From: Cladocopium goreaui
Lineage: Eukaryota; Sar; Dinophyceae; Suessiales; Symbiodiniaceae
Reading direction: 5' to 3'
NCBI GenBank assembly: GCA_947184155.2
Contig: CAMXCT020002724.1
Location: forward strand, 257,001-321,000
DNA length: 64,000 bases
The position numbers and the translations under genes were made by a program. Positions 45,116-56,479 of the stretch are shown piece after piece (position 1 is the stretch's first letter; the number at the start of each line of letters is the position of its first letter). The notes under the pieces were generated by a model. It was not told where the DNA came from. It made no database searches and saw nothing but the letters and a program-made list of their open reading frames with translations.

Positions 45116-45517
45116 TCCTGCCATTTTATTTTCCAAATAGGCGCCTTCAGAGAATTGTTCTTTAGCAGCATATTCCTGTTCAGGAAGGTTTCTTCAGAAA
45201 AGTAGTGCTCTGAGACAATATTGTTCCGTCGAAAATCAACATTCCTGTGAATCTATCAAGCACACATAAAAATCAAATTTCACTTCTTATCACTTATTTT
45301 CGCTTATTTTGGCTTATTTTTGACTAATATTCTACTATATTTGCTTATATTTTCCTTATTATGTTATAAGTTCACCTAAAAATTTAGTGGAACTTATAAC
45401 AAAATATTTTTGAAAAAACAATTTGAACAAGATATTAGAAGGATAATAGTAACTTATAGTATACTTATAAATTCATTAAGTGCCTAAAGTGCAAATATTT
45501 GCATTTTGTGGTCTTAG

Positions 45518-45837
45518 TGGTGGATGAGTTGCCGATGGAGTTTTGAAGGAAGTCTCGCACGAAATGCGTTTTTGAGAGATAGCAGATGCACGAAAGCCTA
45601 TGTTTTTACATACAAAGTGTGTCCACGAACCTCGATGATCTACCTCTGCTGTGCGACGGGTGCGAGACGGTCTCGTGTGTGGTCGGATCATGTTCGGATC
45701 ATGTTCGGATCGGTCTCGGATCATGCTCGGATCGGTTCCGCATTGTAAATGGGGTTTCAACTGTTTTTCGTGCATGTGTGGTCGACAGAATTCCATTGTG
45801 ATTTGCAACTGTAGGATCGTTCCCGCATTGTAAATGG
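45518..45837. repeat. GATCGTTCCCGC satellite, segment 3
   Basis: Continues the unit interrupted by element B, and runs into the second assembly gap. Confidence 0.92.
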
Positions 45838-45937
45838 NNNNNNNNNNNNNNNNNNNNNNNNNNNNNNNNNNNNNNNNNNNNNNNNNNNNNNNNNNNNNNN
45901 NNNNNNNNNNNNNNNNNNNNNNNNNNNNNNNNNNNNN
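45838..45937. other. assembly gap, 100 N
   Basis: Exactly 100 N, a conventional placeholder for a gap of unknown size. The true satellite length here is unknown. Confidence 1.
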
Positions 45938-46600
45938 ATATATATATATATCGATATAAATCAATACCTATTAATATCATTTTTAGTAGGATAAATATCC
46001 ATTTACCAATTATTTTAATATTTACCAGGAATACAAGGTTTTAACATACTGCCATATATCAAAGGGTATTTATAATTATTATATATAATATATTTAAAAA
46101 TTTAATGTTTTTTGGATTTTTTTTCCCTATAATTATTTTTTTATTATATATTTTTATTAAATTATAAATATATTTTTTTTAAAAAAATTTATATAATTTA
46201 TTTATAATAAAAAAAATATCCATAATTTGTATTAAATTAGCCGATTTTTGTTATTAAAATCCAAATATAATCGTAATATTTTAATTATCGGAATATTAGA
46301 AAATTAATAAGAATTATATTTAATTCAGAATTATTTAAATTTAATTTAGGATTCGAAATTTAATTTATAATTTTATATTAATAAATCCAAATTTGGGAAA
46401 TATTTATATAAATATAATATATAATTATCTAGCTATCACGACGCGTAAAATACGTCGCTAAATAATTATAAGTGTTTATTAAATTATTATTACAAATTTT
46501 TGGTCTAAGATCCTATTTATATATAAGAAAAAATTAATTCAAACGAATTTGTAATAAATATCCGATATGGATGATATGTTCAATGTTAGGGGCTAAATGG
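45938..46600. other. extremely AT-rich island
   Basis: Poly-A/T-rich DNA with long A and T runs, unlike either flank. No open frame of note and no recognised gene. It begins right at the gap, so a misjoined or organelle/foreign fragment is possible. Confidence 0.6.
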
Positions 46601-46960
46601 GATTCGGGCCGAAGTCTAGTACACAAAACGCGTCTCCCCAATTTAGGACGATTTTTTTTTGCCTAAATCCTGGGGTTAAGGTAGGATTTAGTTTATCTTA
46701 AGGAGTACAAAACACGCGGCTGACTTAGGACAAAATAGACCTTAGACCCTAGATTTGGGACGAAAAAAAAAACAGCCTATCTCAGGGGGTATATTTCACG
46801 AGTGCGACTTAGGACCAAAACTCAAAATCTATCAAAATCCATAGGTTTCTGATGGTTTCTGTTCAATTAATTCGGGGTCGTTCAACCCGGATTTAGCACA
46901 TTTTTTTTTCCAGCCTATCTCAAGACCCATTATCAACCGCAGGACGCGCTTTGTTTTTAT
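46600..46960. repeat. imperfect GCCTAAATC/TTAGGAC repeat
   Basis: Variants of ACTTAGGACAAAA, CCTATCTCAGG and GGACGAAAAAAAA recur three or four times at roughly 100-bp spacing, with long A/T homopolymers. Confidence 0.5.
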
Positions 46961-47499
46961 TTTTGCCGGCGGCTTGCAGCCCCACAATACAGGCGGCACA
47001 GGCTCACCCACAAAATATGCAAACGAATGACATCAATTCTAATATGTTTTAATTTAGAGTTAACCCGTTAGAAGGTAACCTCCCTTTGTCAGCTGCTTCT
47101 TCCCGGAGCATTCTGAGCTACCTCTTGAGCTTCTGTGACCAAAAAATACGGTATACACCCTCCAGCTGCAGTCTCTCATAGCACTATACAGTCACAACAT
47201 TCCAAAAAATTGTCATTCCCGCAGCTGTTTCAATCAATTCAATCAATCCCACATAGCAGGAGAGTTGCAGCAACACTTACACAGCTGCAAACCCTCCCAA
47301 AACAAACCAACATGAAGAGAACTGCTACAAAGTGGATGGGTACAAGTCGAATCACCACAGAAAGCATTGCAGCAGAATCCACTCCGTGTCCAAATTTGTG
47401 TTGACAACAGCGCTTGATAAATGAACACGTCAGTAAACAAATACAGCAAGAGCCAGCCCAAGGCTTCCTGCGCGCAGCCGCGCTAATGGGCTTCGTCAC

Positions 47500-47800
47500 C
47501 TGGAGCAGTTGCAACCAAGCATAGCTGGAGCGTCGCAAATCGATCAACGCGCGGACACTCTGATTACTTCAGCTTTTTGCAGTTCTTTGGGAAAGCGAGC
47601 TCTCGCTACAGTCTCATGCACATTTTTCGGGCCTCATCTCCCAAAAGTGGCACGATCCCCTCAGTTTACAAGCATTTTTTGGGCCAATCGAGCTCTCGCT
47701 ACTCACGTGCACTTTTTTGGGCGACGGCTTTTGGATATCGAGGCCCGAAACCGCGGAAACACAGACCCTCCTTTGGCAACCCGGAGCCACCTTTGGCAAC
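47500..47800. repeat. GAGCTCTCGCTAC duplicated segment
   Basis: CGAGCTCTCGCTAC followed by GCACATTTTTCGGGC or GTGCACTTTTTTGGGC occurs twice about 110 bp apart. No gene assigned. Confidence 0.45.
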
Positions 47801-48139
47801 AACACTACAGAACGATTCGCTCACTTCGATTGTTTCACCCACAAACTTACACGCTCCTGGACTTTTACTGTGATCTAGGATCTATTGTTTCCACCTGCCA
47901 ACTGCTGCTACTACCTCTGTGGTTGACATGAGTGTGACATGAGTACAAGACTAATCATGGACATTCGTCGGTAACTCGGAAGCTTTCGAACTAAACTTCC
48001 TTTGATATCCTTTGATAACTTCCTTGCGCTTTCTTGTAAAGATTCTGTGGAGACTGAGTTACCTTTCTTTAAGTTGCCTTCGTTTATTAAGATCCTTTTG
48101 AATCTAAATCCAAGCTCGTAAGTTTGCCGGAAAGCAATT

Positions 48140-48415
48140 GTGCACCTTAGAGAATCAGGGAAACTGATGACAATTCGCATCCAATGTTCCAAAGCCATTG
48201 GCAAAACATGGCAAACATGGCCCATTCACCTAGCAAGGCTTGCCCAGAAATGGGAATCCAAGGGACAAAAGAAAAGCAGCTCGACCATCTGCTGCTGTTT
48301 GGAGCCTCCATGGCAGCTCAACGAACCAAGTCATGTCATGAGATTCTTAGGTAATCTTAGGTCCAAGGCACAGGGAAAAAAGATCGACAGGAAACATCAG
48401 GAACCATGGTTTTGA
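48140..48415 (+). CDS. weak candidate exon
   Basis: 91-codon plus-strand frame (SGKLMTIRIQCSKAIGKTWQ then TWPIHLARLAQKW). Composition is less AT-rich than the flanks. Other frames are also open and no family is recognised. Confidence 0.2.
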   Translation: MHLRESGKLMTIRIQCSKAIGKTWQTWPIHLARLAQKWESKGQKKSSSTICCCLEPPWQLNEPSHVMRFLGNLRSKAQGKKIDRKHQEPWF

Positions 48416-48692
48416 ATGGAGCCTTTCCTGATCTCAGTCTGTCAACAAACAGGTTGACAGGAAGAAGTCGCCTAACAAGAAAGAGAGCTTTGAATACAGG
48501 ACTCGAAGAAGTGAACTCCCACAGGCTAGGCAAATATGATGCTTTATGTATTTCAAGATACAGACATATGGGTGTGTCTGAAAATAGTGTACCTCTAAAC
48601 CCAATGGTTAATGATCATTATCCCTATTAAATGGCTATTTCATTGGGAATATACCCTATTTTCAGACAAAACCTTATCACCCTGTTGAACAG

Positions 48693-48760
48693 ATACCCTC
48701 TGGTTATGTCAAAATAGCTATTGAAAATGGTGATTGATAGTGATGTTCAAAATCCCCAAA
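48693..48760. mobile_element. MITE-1 fragment
   Basis: Left half only: TACCCTCTGGTTATGTCAAA then ATAGCTATTGAAAATGGTGA. Confidence 0.5.
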
Positions 48761-48899
48761 ATGGGACATTTACCAAACCCTGACATATGCTAGGTGATGA
48801 CAAGTCTGCACCCACTTGTGCCGCATCAAACGGACCAAGCCCTTGCTGCCAGCGTCCGCCTGAGGCGTCACCGCACGCGGAGCTTCGGCCTGGATGAGA

Positions 48900-50740
48900 C
48901 TATGGAGACTTTACCAGCAAACAATGGGATTTCATGGCTTTAATATGATCTATAACCTGATTTAACCAATAATTAGACTTGATCTTTGCAATGAAATATC
49001 ATGGAAATGTGGATTTAAACATGTTTAGGCCCCAAATAGAACCCCAAAACATGAGGAATAATTACTTATGTTTCCGAAATTATGATAAATTAGGGGTGTC
49101 CCAAAACCATTGGTTTCAATCTTGAAACTGAACAATGGCTTAGATGATTTTTTTGGACAACCCCTCCATATGGAAATATATATATAGCTGGCGAACCACT
49201 AGCTTACATATCACAGTAGTTACTATTTTAGACAGGATCTAAGTTGTGTGGAATCGCCGTAATATATCGAATAAATTATACAATAAGCAGCAAATATTGG
49301 GTTATATTGGGATATACCAAGGACATAAGCTAACTCCTCCGGTTTAAAGAAGATGATTCGTCGAACATGGAGACTTGAAGTTTCCACTGCGGATGACTAG
49401 AGGGGACTTGGTTCATCTTGGTTCGAAGAGTCAACCGTTATCACCAATTTTGAGAGAAAGAGGCTTAATAGATGGATGGCTGTTATAACTCTTTGGTTTG
49501 TGGAACACGAGGGCCACTAGGGCCACTAACATGGGTCCCACCACTGAATAGTCGCGCACAAAAAAGACGGTTTAACCATGAAGAACGCACAGTTGCTGGG
49601 AGAATGCTGATATAAATCCTACTGAAACCACCAAACAGGCAAGAATAGATATAGATAGAACCAAAGACACACATGTAAAAACACTCACAGCAATGGCTCA
49701 ATGGCTATTTTGACAAATGTGATCTGGATGTGATTTGGTTGATAGTGAAGCTACAAAGTGGTGGATTCAGTGGGCTACAGCATGATACCACAAGCAAATA
49801 AGGAAACATATTTCCTAACGATCAGTCGACTAGCTGCCAGAGGTGCTTGAGACGTTTGGGCCTCAAGAATATGCAATCGTCAGTTGCCGTTTGGCCAACC
49901 AAACAGGATGTTTAACACAAAATTTGCGTTTGTCCGAACATGGGTTGTGTCCCGATGAACAATATGATTATGGCATGTTGCGGTCATATTTTTAAATGGA
50001 CATATATATATATTTTTTTTTCTATACCCCGGAATTTCAGCACATTTTCAGATCCCTAGCACGCCAAAATGGAGATACAACTAAGACAGTTGGGACAATG
50101 TCATTGGCAATGCCTCCTTTTATGGGTCTCATCCCATTCAATATTGGCTGGCTCATAGGGCTTCCCATTTTTGGGGTCACAAAAATAATCTAGGACGCCG
50201 ACTTTGGTGACCAGCCAGGGGTCATATTTTAGATTTTGTAACCCTTTCTGGAACACCTGGTGCCATGTCATGGACCAAAGCCCTGAAAGCCCTGCTCCAA
50301 GGCAATTCTTGGAGGCTATGATACCTCACTTATGCCTTCCTCCCAAGGTCAAATACACCCAATCATTGAACTATTGATTTAGTAGTGGATCCATATGGGC
50401 TTCCGATCTATCGTCGCTATTTAGTATCAGGGGATGCGTCAATCTAAGGCTGTGGATGACACCCCTCTGAGCATCATCTGGGGATGGCTCAAAATTTCAC
50501 AGCTCCCAAAAGAATGAAGGCTTAACATTCAGAATTCTAAACATTGCCGATAAAAAGGTCCAGAGGGTGCCATATAGGATGCCATTGGTACCCCATCTTT
50601 CAGCCGATGGAGCTTAGCCAGCGAGCTTCAGCGGCCAACCCATGTGTTTTTTTTTCCGTGCGTTGCGCTCCAGCGACCGGACTGTCGTCAGCCCGTCGCG
50701 ACATTGGGGGCGCGTTTTGGCGAGGCTGCAATGATTGATC
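48900..50740. other. no gene recognised
   Basis: Mixed-composition DNA with one weak hydrophobic plus-strand frame near 50038-50190 (DTTKTVGTMSLAMPPFMGLI). I found no convincing splice-linked exons. Confidence 0.35.
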
Positions 50741-50747
50741 TGCCGGT

Positions 50748-50851
50748 AACCCTTTGGTTTTTCAACGTGGACCATGTGTAGATGATTTATGTTAACTTAC
50801 CGAAATTGAACATTGTGATTTTCCATAGCTACCTTAAATAACCAAAGGGTA
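50748..50851. mobile_element. MITE-1 copy, diverged
   Basis: ACCCTTTGGTTTTTCAACGT to CTACCTTAAATAACCAAAGG, with the family core TGATTTTCCATAGCTA. Confidence 0.6.
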
Positions 50852-51644
50852 AATATCCATTTATGGCAAAACAATAGAGTAGTAAATTTAAACATATATT
50901 GAGCATTATATTAAGCTACCATTCATCAAAGGTTTGCACTGAAAAAGTCATCTACTGAACTTCAGTGGGTTGATATAGATGATATAGTGCCAAATCGACA
51001 GCAGAAACCTTTGGTTGCTTCATGTTTTTGCACTGAAATACAAGGTTGTCCGTCCGGCTATTTTTTCCTTTCAATCAATTCTTGGACTTATACTTGCAGC
51101 TTTGTGTTGACCTTGAAATCATCAATCTGGAGTAGACATGGGTTTCTCCAAAACAGGGGGATTACGACAGATCACCCCATCCATTGTTTGATACCTTAGA
51201 ACGAACACCAGGGTATCGCTGAAGTCGAGGGATTCTCCGTGGAACATCACCAGGGATTCCCCCGATATTTTTTAATGGCCAGAAAGGATCAGAAAGGGGG
51301 TTATCCCCCAGTTGTGGGCAAAGATCATTCAGAAACATGTAGAAACATGTAGAAACATCATCATTCAGAAAGATAGTCATGTACACCACTATGGTACTTC
51401 GCCAGGCGTAAACAATTGGATATAATTGGATGGCGATAAAATTGGATGGTTCGAGTCGAGAACCTAAATCGAGAACAATCTTAATAGTGAAGTCAAGTTC
51501 ATGATCGTGAACCAAAGTACATAGGATCCATTTCATCCAATTTCCCACAAATTGCCATTATCACTGCATTATGCCAATCAAGATCCTGTAAAAAAACAAT
51601 CATAGCATGTTGATGATGTCACCAAAGCTCCGTTCTCATTGCAG

Positions 51645-51789
51645 CTGCAGCTGCCTTGTTTGTCCATCAGGATCAACAAGGCTCATGGTGCCACGTCGAC
51701 ATCAGCAAAGCCGACACTGTTGAAAACGAAAAGCTGCGCAGACTTTGGCATAGCATGGCCGCCATGTTTCGCGGCTTTGGCATAGAGAA
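51645..51789 (+). CDS. exon of an unknown plus-strand gene
   Basis: Strong acceptor TTCTCATTGCAG and donor GTAGGTACC enclose a frame reading AAALFVHQDQQGSWCHVDIS then KADTVENEKLRRLWHSMAAM and FRGFGIE. Third positions favour G/C (GTC, CAC, GAC, ATC, CTG, CGC). No family recognised. It converges with the minus-strand gene ending at 52339. Confidence 0.6.
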
Positions 51790-52338
51790 GTAGGTACCTC
51801 GAACTCCCATTGGGGTTACATCATTGTCCCAGCCAAAATGGCGAATCACTGGTTTTACACACACACTCACACACACACACACACCCATATACCGCAAGTT
51901 CTTCTCGCCATGATTGGGATCGTATCTATGGGTGCTTATCGCGCCTCTCTCCTCTATAGAATCCATGCAAATATCTCAATTGTTTGAAACTTCTGCACCG
52001 GCCATTTTTGGGGCTTCCCTCTTTTCCAGCTTCACTTCTCACTTGACTTTCAATCTTGCTTGCCAACTAGACGTCGACAGCTTCCCAAATCCAAACCTAT
52101 GTTTAATTAGAGCCCCAGAATTCGGGGGCCGTGCGTAGGTTTCAACCCATCCCAAAGCTGCAAAGATATGAAAGTCAATTGGGGATCATCATCCCAATGA
52201 TGCTCCTATTGAAAAATGGTGATGTTCCCCTCCCCACACATCCACAAATGTTTGCAAAAAAACCAACCACATAAAAACTACATCCTGGGCGTTCATTGCC
52301 GATAGCTGGACACCCATTGCCCATTCATTGCCATCTGC

Positions 52339-52459
52339 TCAGCGTTTTTTGCCTTTGGCATCTTTGGCCTTCGAGGCTTTCGGGTCCTCTTTCTGCTCCG
52401 GTTCCTCTGGCGCTTGCAGCTGCATGATCCTGAGGTTCCGCTGCGTGTTTGAGATGAAA
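52339..52459 (-). CDS. 3'-terminal exon of minus-strand gene X
   Basis: After CCAG it reads FISNTQRNLRIMQLQAPEEP, then EQKEDPKASKAKDAKGKKR and TGA. The Lys/Glu/Asp-rich hydrophilic end is typical of a protein C-terminus. The phase matches the exon at 52691-52796. Function unknown. Confidence 0.72.
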
Positions 52460-52690
52460 CTGGATCAAGTACCAAGAAAGCGCGTGCCATGGTCAACTTA
52501 CATGCTATATTAATGGTATGGCTATCTAATGGTTACATAGTGCAATGTACTAGGATATATAAAGAACCTAAGATGATATGTATGATTATGTATTTATGTG
52601 GGTTGTGGTCATCCCGCCATTATGACTGGGATTCCCATGGGTTTATTCACCCCTGACCCCCCTTCCCATTGCTGGTTGCAGCTAGGTTGC

Positions 52691-52796
52691 TTTTTCTGCT
52701 CCTTCTTGTGCGTTGTCATGGCTCCCTTCGGGGAAAAGTGGCTGATCACACACTGGACCAAGGAGGTTTGGTAGATTTGTAGCGACACATTTGGGT
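52691..52796 (-). CDS. gene X exon, penultimate
   Basis: Reads DPNVSLQIYQTSLVQCVISH then FSPKGAMTTHKKEQKK. Acceptor GGCAG, GC donor in phase 2, which joins the terminal exon exactly. Confidence 0.72.
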
Positions 52797-53078
52797 CTGC
52801 CATCACAGGAAATACCTGCCAAAATCCTACTGCAGACTGTATTTGACTTGACCCTACCTCTAATATTCTAATTGTCCTTACTAATGCTACATTCTACATT
52901 GTAATACTGCTTCTTTCTTTCCGCATCAAAATTTCTTAATCTATAGTCTGGAACAATTTAGTTTTTTTAAATTGTAGAATTGAATTCTAGAAAAATGTAA
53001 AGATTCCAAAAAATCTAAATTGGAATTAGTCGAAGCTAGCCAGATTTAGTCTCGAATTCCAAAATTCAAAATCTAAAT

Positions 53079-53670
53079 TTGGAGCTGACAGTTGGAGCCT
53101 GGAAAAGAAAAAATATATCTTATTTATATATATATATGTGTATATATATAAGATATCTTATATATTATATATCTTGTATATATATATATATATCTTATAC
53201 ATATATATATATATATATATATGTATCTTGTATACATGTATATATATCTTATCTATATATATATATACAAATGCCTACATATATATCATATTATATCTAT
53301 CATATATATATAGTATATGCATATATATATATTATACATTGTATATATATATATTGTATATAATATATATATATATATACAATCTATATATATATATATA
53401 TTTATTTATTTATACAATACATATAATATACAATATATATATAATATACAATATATATATAATATACAATATATATAATATACAATATATATACAATATA
53501 TATATACAAAATATATAGATACAATATAATACATATATATATAGATACAATATATAATATATATATATACAATATATATATATAGATACAGATACAATAT
53601 ATAATATATATAGATACAATATAATATATATATATATATACAATACTATATATATAGTCTATATATATAC
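53079..53670. repeat. TA/TATACA microsatellite
   Basis: About 590 bp of TATATATACAATATATA-type sequence, followed near 53650 by ACTATATATATAGT palindromes. It lies in the intron between two gene X exons. Ile/Tyr-only open frames here are artefacts. Confidence 0.97.
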
Positions 53671-53748
53671 ACCCTTATTTCAGGATGCTTCAACTATGTA
53701 AAATCCCCATGGTTGCTGGCTAAACCGCCTTCGTTTTTTATCTTCGAC

Positions 53749-53818
53749 CCTCAATCGCCCATTTGAGCCCAGTAGCCCCAAGAGCAGCGGTGACGGAACT
53801 CAATCGCCACCAGGCGCC
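53749..53818 (-). CDS. gene X exon
   Basis: Reads GAWWRLSSVTAALGATGLKW then AIE. GT donor in phase 1 and acceptor CTCCAG. It joins the next exon as A-I-E-D-P-N-V without a break. Its acceptor lies in the remains of a MITE-2 element. Confidence 0.68.
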
Positions 53819-53892
53819 CTGGAGCTGGTTGGATGATTCTTCCCAACTGAATGGAACAAACCAAAACATGTTCCAAAGCACCAACCAGTTTT
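53819..53892. mobile_element. MITE-2 remnant beside a gene X exon
   Basis: AGCTGGTTGGATGATTCTTC to CCAAAGCACCAACCAGTT carries the family ends and the interior GGGATGATTCTTCCCAACTG-like part. It touches the 5' edge of the exon at 53749-53818. Confidence 0.6.
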
Positions 53893-54077
53893 TATGGGGT
53901 AATGTTGGGTAAATCATGGTTTTTATTTTAAAGTTAAATTTTGGCAAAGAAAAACTCTAACCCAACTAACATGATTTATATGTTTTTTTTCACGAGAATG
54001 GTTTTCCACTTCTCATGCTGTGACAGTATGAAAGAAACGGTTGCAACTTTGATGTTGTGAATTGATGCCCATGCTAC

Positions 54078-54109
54078 CTCATCCTTGGTGCACTTCTGCG
54101 CGACTTTGC
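54078..54109 (-). CDS. gene X exon (32 nt)
   Basis: Reads KVAQKCTKDE. Acceptor TCCGAG, GT donor, phase 0 into G-A-W-W. Small but consistent. Confidence 0.55.
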
Positions 54110-54277
54110 CTCGGATGCCACTTGAGACAAGACCCATGAATCATGAGGGTTTAGCTGTGGTTTTACAGTGGTCTAACAGTGGCTTAACCATCCAAAACTG
54201 GAAGGCTTCCGAAAAAAAAATCGACATGACAAACCCGACATAACCCAAGTGTTCTCAGAAAGTTTGCCACGCCACGC

Positions 54278-54318
54278 GCACGTTGCGCACCCTCGATGCG
54301 GCGGCGACGCTCGCCATC
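54278..54318 (-). CDS. gene X exon, tentative
   Basis: Reads MASVAAASRVRNV, very high G/C at third positions. GC donor in phase 1 gives ...R-N-V-R-K-V-A-Q. The plus strand is also open. Confidence 0.4.
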
Positions 54319-54779
54319 CTACAATTAACATCGCTTTGTCTAAAGGTGCTGGGAAGCCCCAACTTCTGATGGCTTATCAGTTTCTTTTCTGAACATGTTG
54401 GGGAACAAAAAGGCACAATTCGATGGTTTTTTGAACATTTTAGAACCTATTTGTTCCATTACACTACGTAGAGATTTAAATAATTATCCCCAATTTTCAG
54501 ACGAAACCACATAGGACTACCAACCAGCCGACAATCGAGGGATGTTCTGGCAAAAACCTTGAAACAAACGTCATCAAACATCGATATCAAACAACAATGA
54601 TTAGAATTGATTGGAGGGACATCTACTTGTTGCTGTTTCAGCCCACCCCCAAAGAAATATTCCATAATATTCCCACGTGATGGAAACCTCATGAACAATT
54701 GAAATCATGGGATGCTAAATAAAAGAAATGGCGATCAGAAATTGAGAGATTGCCTAAGACCTGTCTTGGTTCCTCTGGC

Positions 54780-54853
54780 TTAGGAACTTCAACCAATCGT
54801 GTTCGGACGAGGAAACCAGCTTCTGTAGCAACACCCCTATCTTCAAAAGAGAC
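54780..54853 (-). CDS. gene X exon, tentative
   Basis: Reads VSFEDRGVATEAGFLVRTRL then VEVP. A CAG acceptor and GC donor keep phase with the exon at 54278-54318, but codons are AT-ending, unlike the other exons. The open frame extends further on both sides. Confidence 0.3.
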
Positions 54854-55340
54854 CTGAGTGCTCAATGGTTTAGTTCTAGCAATCAAACTTGTGGTGCCTT
54901 TCGTAACTTTGGTATATATATTAATATATGTATATACCAATTTCCTATAGTTGCCCCCAAATTCCGTTCGGTGCCCATATTGTGTTTGGTGGTGAACTTC
55001 TTAGTTGTCTTTCTCACTGCTGACCCGCGATACACTGCAAACAGCTTGCAAGATGTCGTAGCTTTTTTTCAATTCGACTAGCTAAGTAAACAATTGTATG
55101 TATACGCTTCTATCTAAGGCAAACAAACACATAAACTAATACATATTTGTAATCATACACTACACTCGACTCTATATATAAATATATACTTAGAACATCT
55201 TAGAACTCTATTCATTCACTTGCAAATCACCAAGGTTCACCCAGTTAAAACTTCCCCATCCTTCCCCACTCCTCAGTCATCCATTCAAACTCCCAGCCAT
55301 GGCGGTCACAGAGTGCGCGCAGCCGTGCCTGGCTGTGGGA

Positions 55341-55445
55341 TACCCTCTGGGCTGAACCTACTGTGGAAAATCCATGGGAAAACCCCAGGAAAATAGCCTA
55401 CAACATGGTTGATTTTCCATATCTATGTTGGGTTACCCTAGGGTC
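55341..55445. mobile_element. MITE-1 copy, diverged
   Basis: TACCCTCTGGGCTGAACCTA to CATATCTATGTTGGGTTACC. It abuts a GC-rich, coding-like stretch (ATGGCGGTCACAGAGTGCGC) at 55299-55340. Confidence 0.55.
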
Positions 55446-55696
55446 AATGGTAAATCCATGTAAATCCATCTAACCACACAAACTCCAAAAACTTTCTTAA
55501 CCCATCCAGTAGTGTGGGTTATGATAATTCCCAATAATCCAGGCAGTGTAATCCCAAATAGTAAATCAATCAAGGGTCAACTGGTAATCGCTCAGCTGAG
55601 TGCCTGGTTTCAGCCAATTTAATGTTCATGAATTTCAAACTGGTAAACCTAATGCCTTACTGTAAGTTCCTGTCACTGTGTATTATAGCGGGTTTA

Positions 55697-55830
55697 AAAG
55701 ACCACATCATCGTGTTGCAGGACCCCAACAAATCAAAAGGAGATATCTTTCTTTTTCCTTCCCGATACATGATCTTTGCCTTGTAGTTGGACCACGGCTC
55801 ACGATTCGCCGCGGTAAAATATCTAGTTCT
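55697..55830 (-). CDS. candidate exon, unknown
   Basis: The minus strand reads YFTAANREPWSNYKAKIMYR then EGKRKISPFDLLGS. The plus strand is also open between TTGCAG and GGTAAAA, so strand is not certain. It could belong to gene X. Confidence 0.4.
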
Positions 55831-55944
55831 CATATTTTTTTGAATTCTGATGGGGTTATATGGGGTTGGGTGGGGTGGGTGTAATAAATAACGTCCTTCT
55901 CTTGAGAGACGCGTCATCTAACGTTGTCATTGTGTTATACTATG

Positions 55945-56150
55945 CTACAGACGTCTTCTGTTGCACTTGCACACATACGTCATGAAGAAGTTGCTCAAGG
56001 ATCCACTCACAAAGTCCCTGAGTCCCTTTTTCTCCCATTAAGTCCATTCGTGGGCTTGGCGTGGCGAAACCTGGGATTTGAATGCTGTCGCTGCCGCTGA
56101 AAGTCACTTGACCAACATTTGGTGAGGATGCGACTAGTTGACTCGCATTT
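55945..56150 (-). CDS. candidate exon, unknown
   Basis: The minus strand reads QLVASSPNVGQVTFSGSDSI, then QIPGFATPSPRMDLMGEKGT and LCEWILEQLLHDV. Long, balanced composition, no family recognised. Boundaries approximate; possibly gene X. Confidence 0.42.
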
Positions 56151-56372
56151 TGCACAACAATTCTGTGAGCTCCACCACAGATAAAGAATATAACCCCCTG
56201 TAATTGCGTTGATGTGATTGCAACATCAACATCATCAGAATGTCATTTTAACATATTTTAACTCACGGCGAAATATGAGCCGTGCACCTTGTAGTTGCAT
56301 ACTCAGATTTCCAGGTTTCAATGATGAGGTTGCGCTACACTGCTACTCTCTCTCTATATATATATATATATA

Positions 56373-56474
56373 TCTGGGTAAATTATACTATTATTTCACT
56401 AACCTGAATTAAGGCCATTTGGGGATGATTTCCCTTATAAGCCATGATTCCAGTGAGGGAGAACAGTGAGGTCG
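56373..56474. mobile_element. MITE-3 copy, right end missing
   Basis: Identical in layout to the copies at 22172 and 61476 up to GAACAGTGAGGTCG, where the expected TTATAATTTACCCAGA is replaced by ACTCCCAAG and a coding-like stretch. Confidence 0.8.
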
Positions 56475-56479
56475 ACTCC

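Larger units (their letters stand above)
42988..45517. mobile_element. element B: TIR element in the same satellite
   Basis: 2530-bp insertion. The left end CTAAGACCACAAAATGAAGA and the right end (CATTTTGTGGTCTTAG) are inverted repeats. The match runs about 45 bp with a few mismatches and includes CACTTTAGGCACTTAATGAA. Joining the flanks gives GGTGCTG then TGGTGGATGAG, against the intact GGTGCTGGTGGATGAG in segments 1 and 2, so TG is duplicated. The interior is AT-rich and dominated by two tandem arrays. No transposase recognised. Confidence 0.85.

Noticed and set aside
44248-45165. 305-codon plus frame in element B
   Set aside because: Phe-Leu-Asn repeats from TTTTCTGAA and then the 47-bp array; no independent coding evidence.
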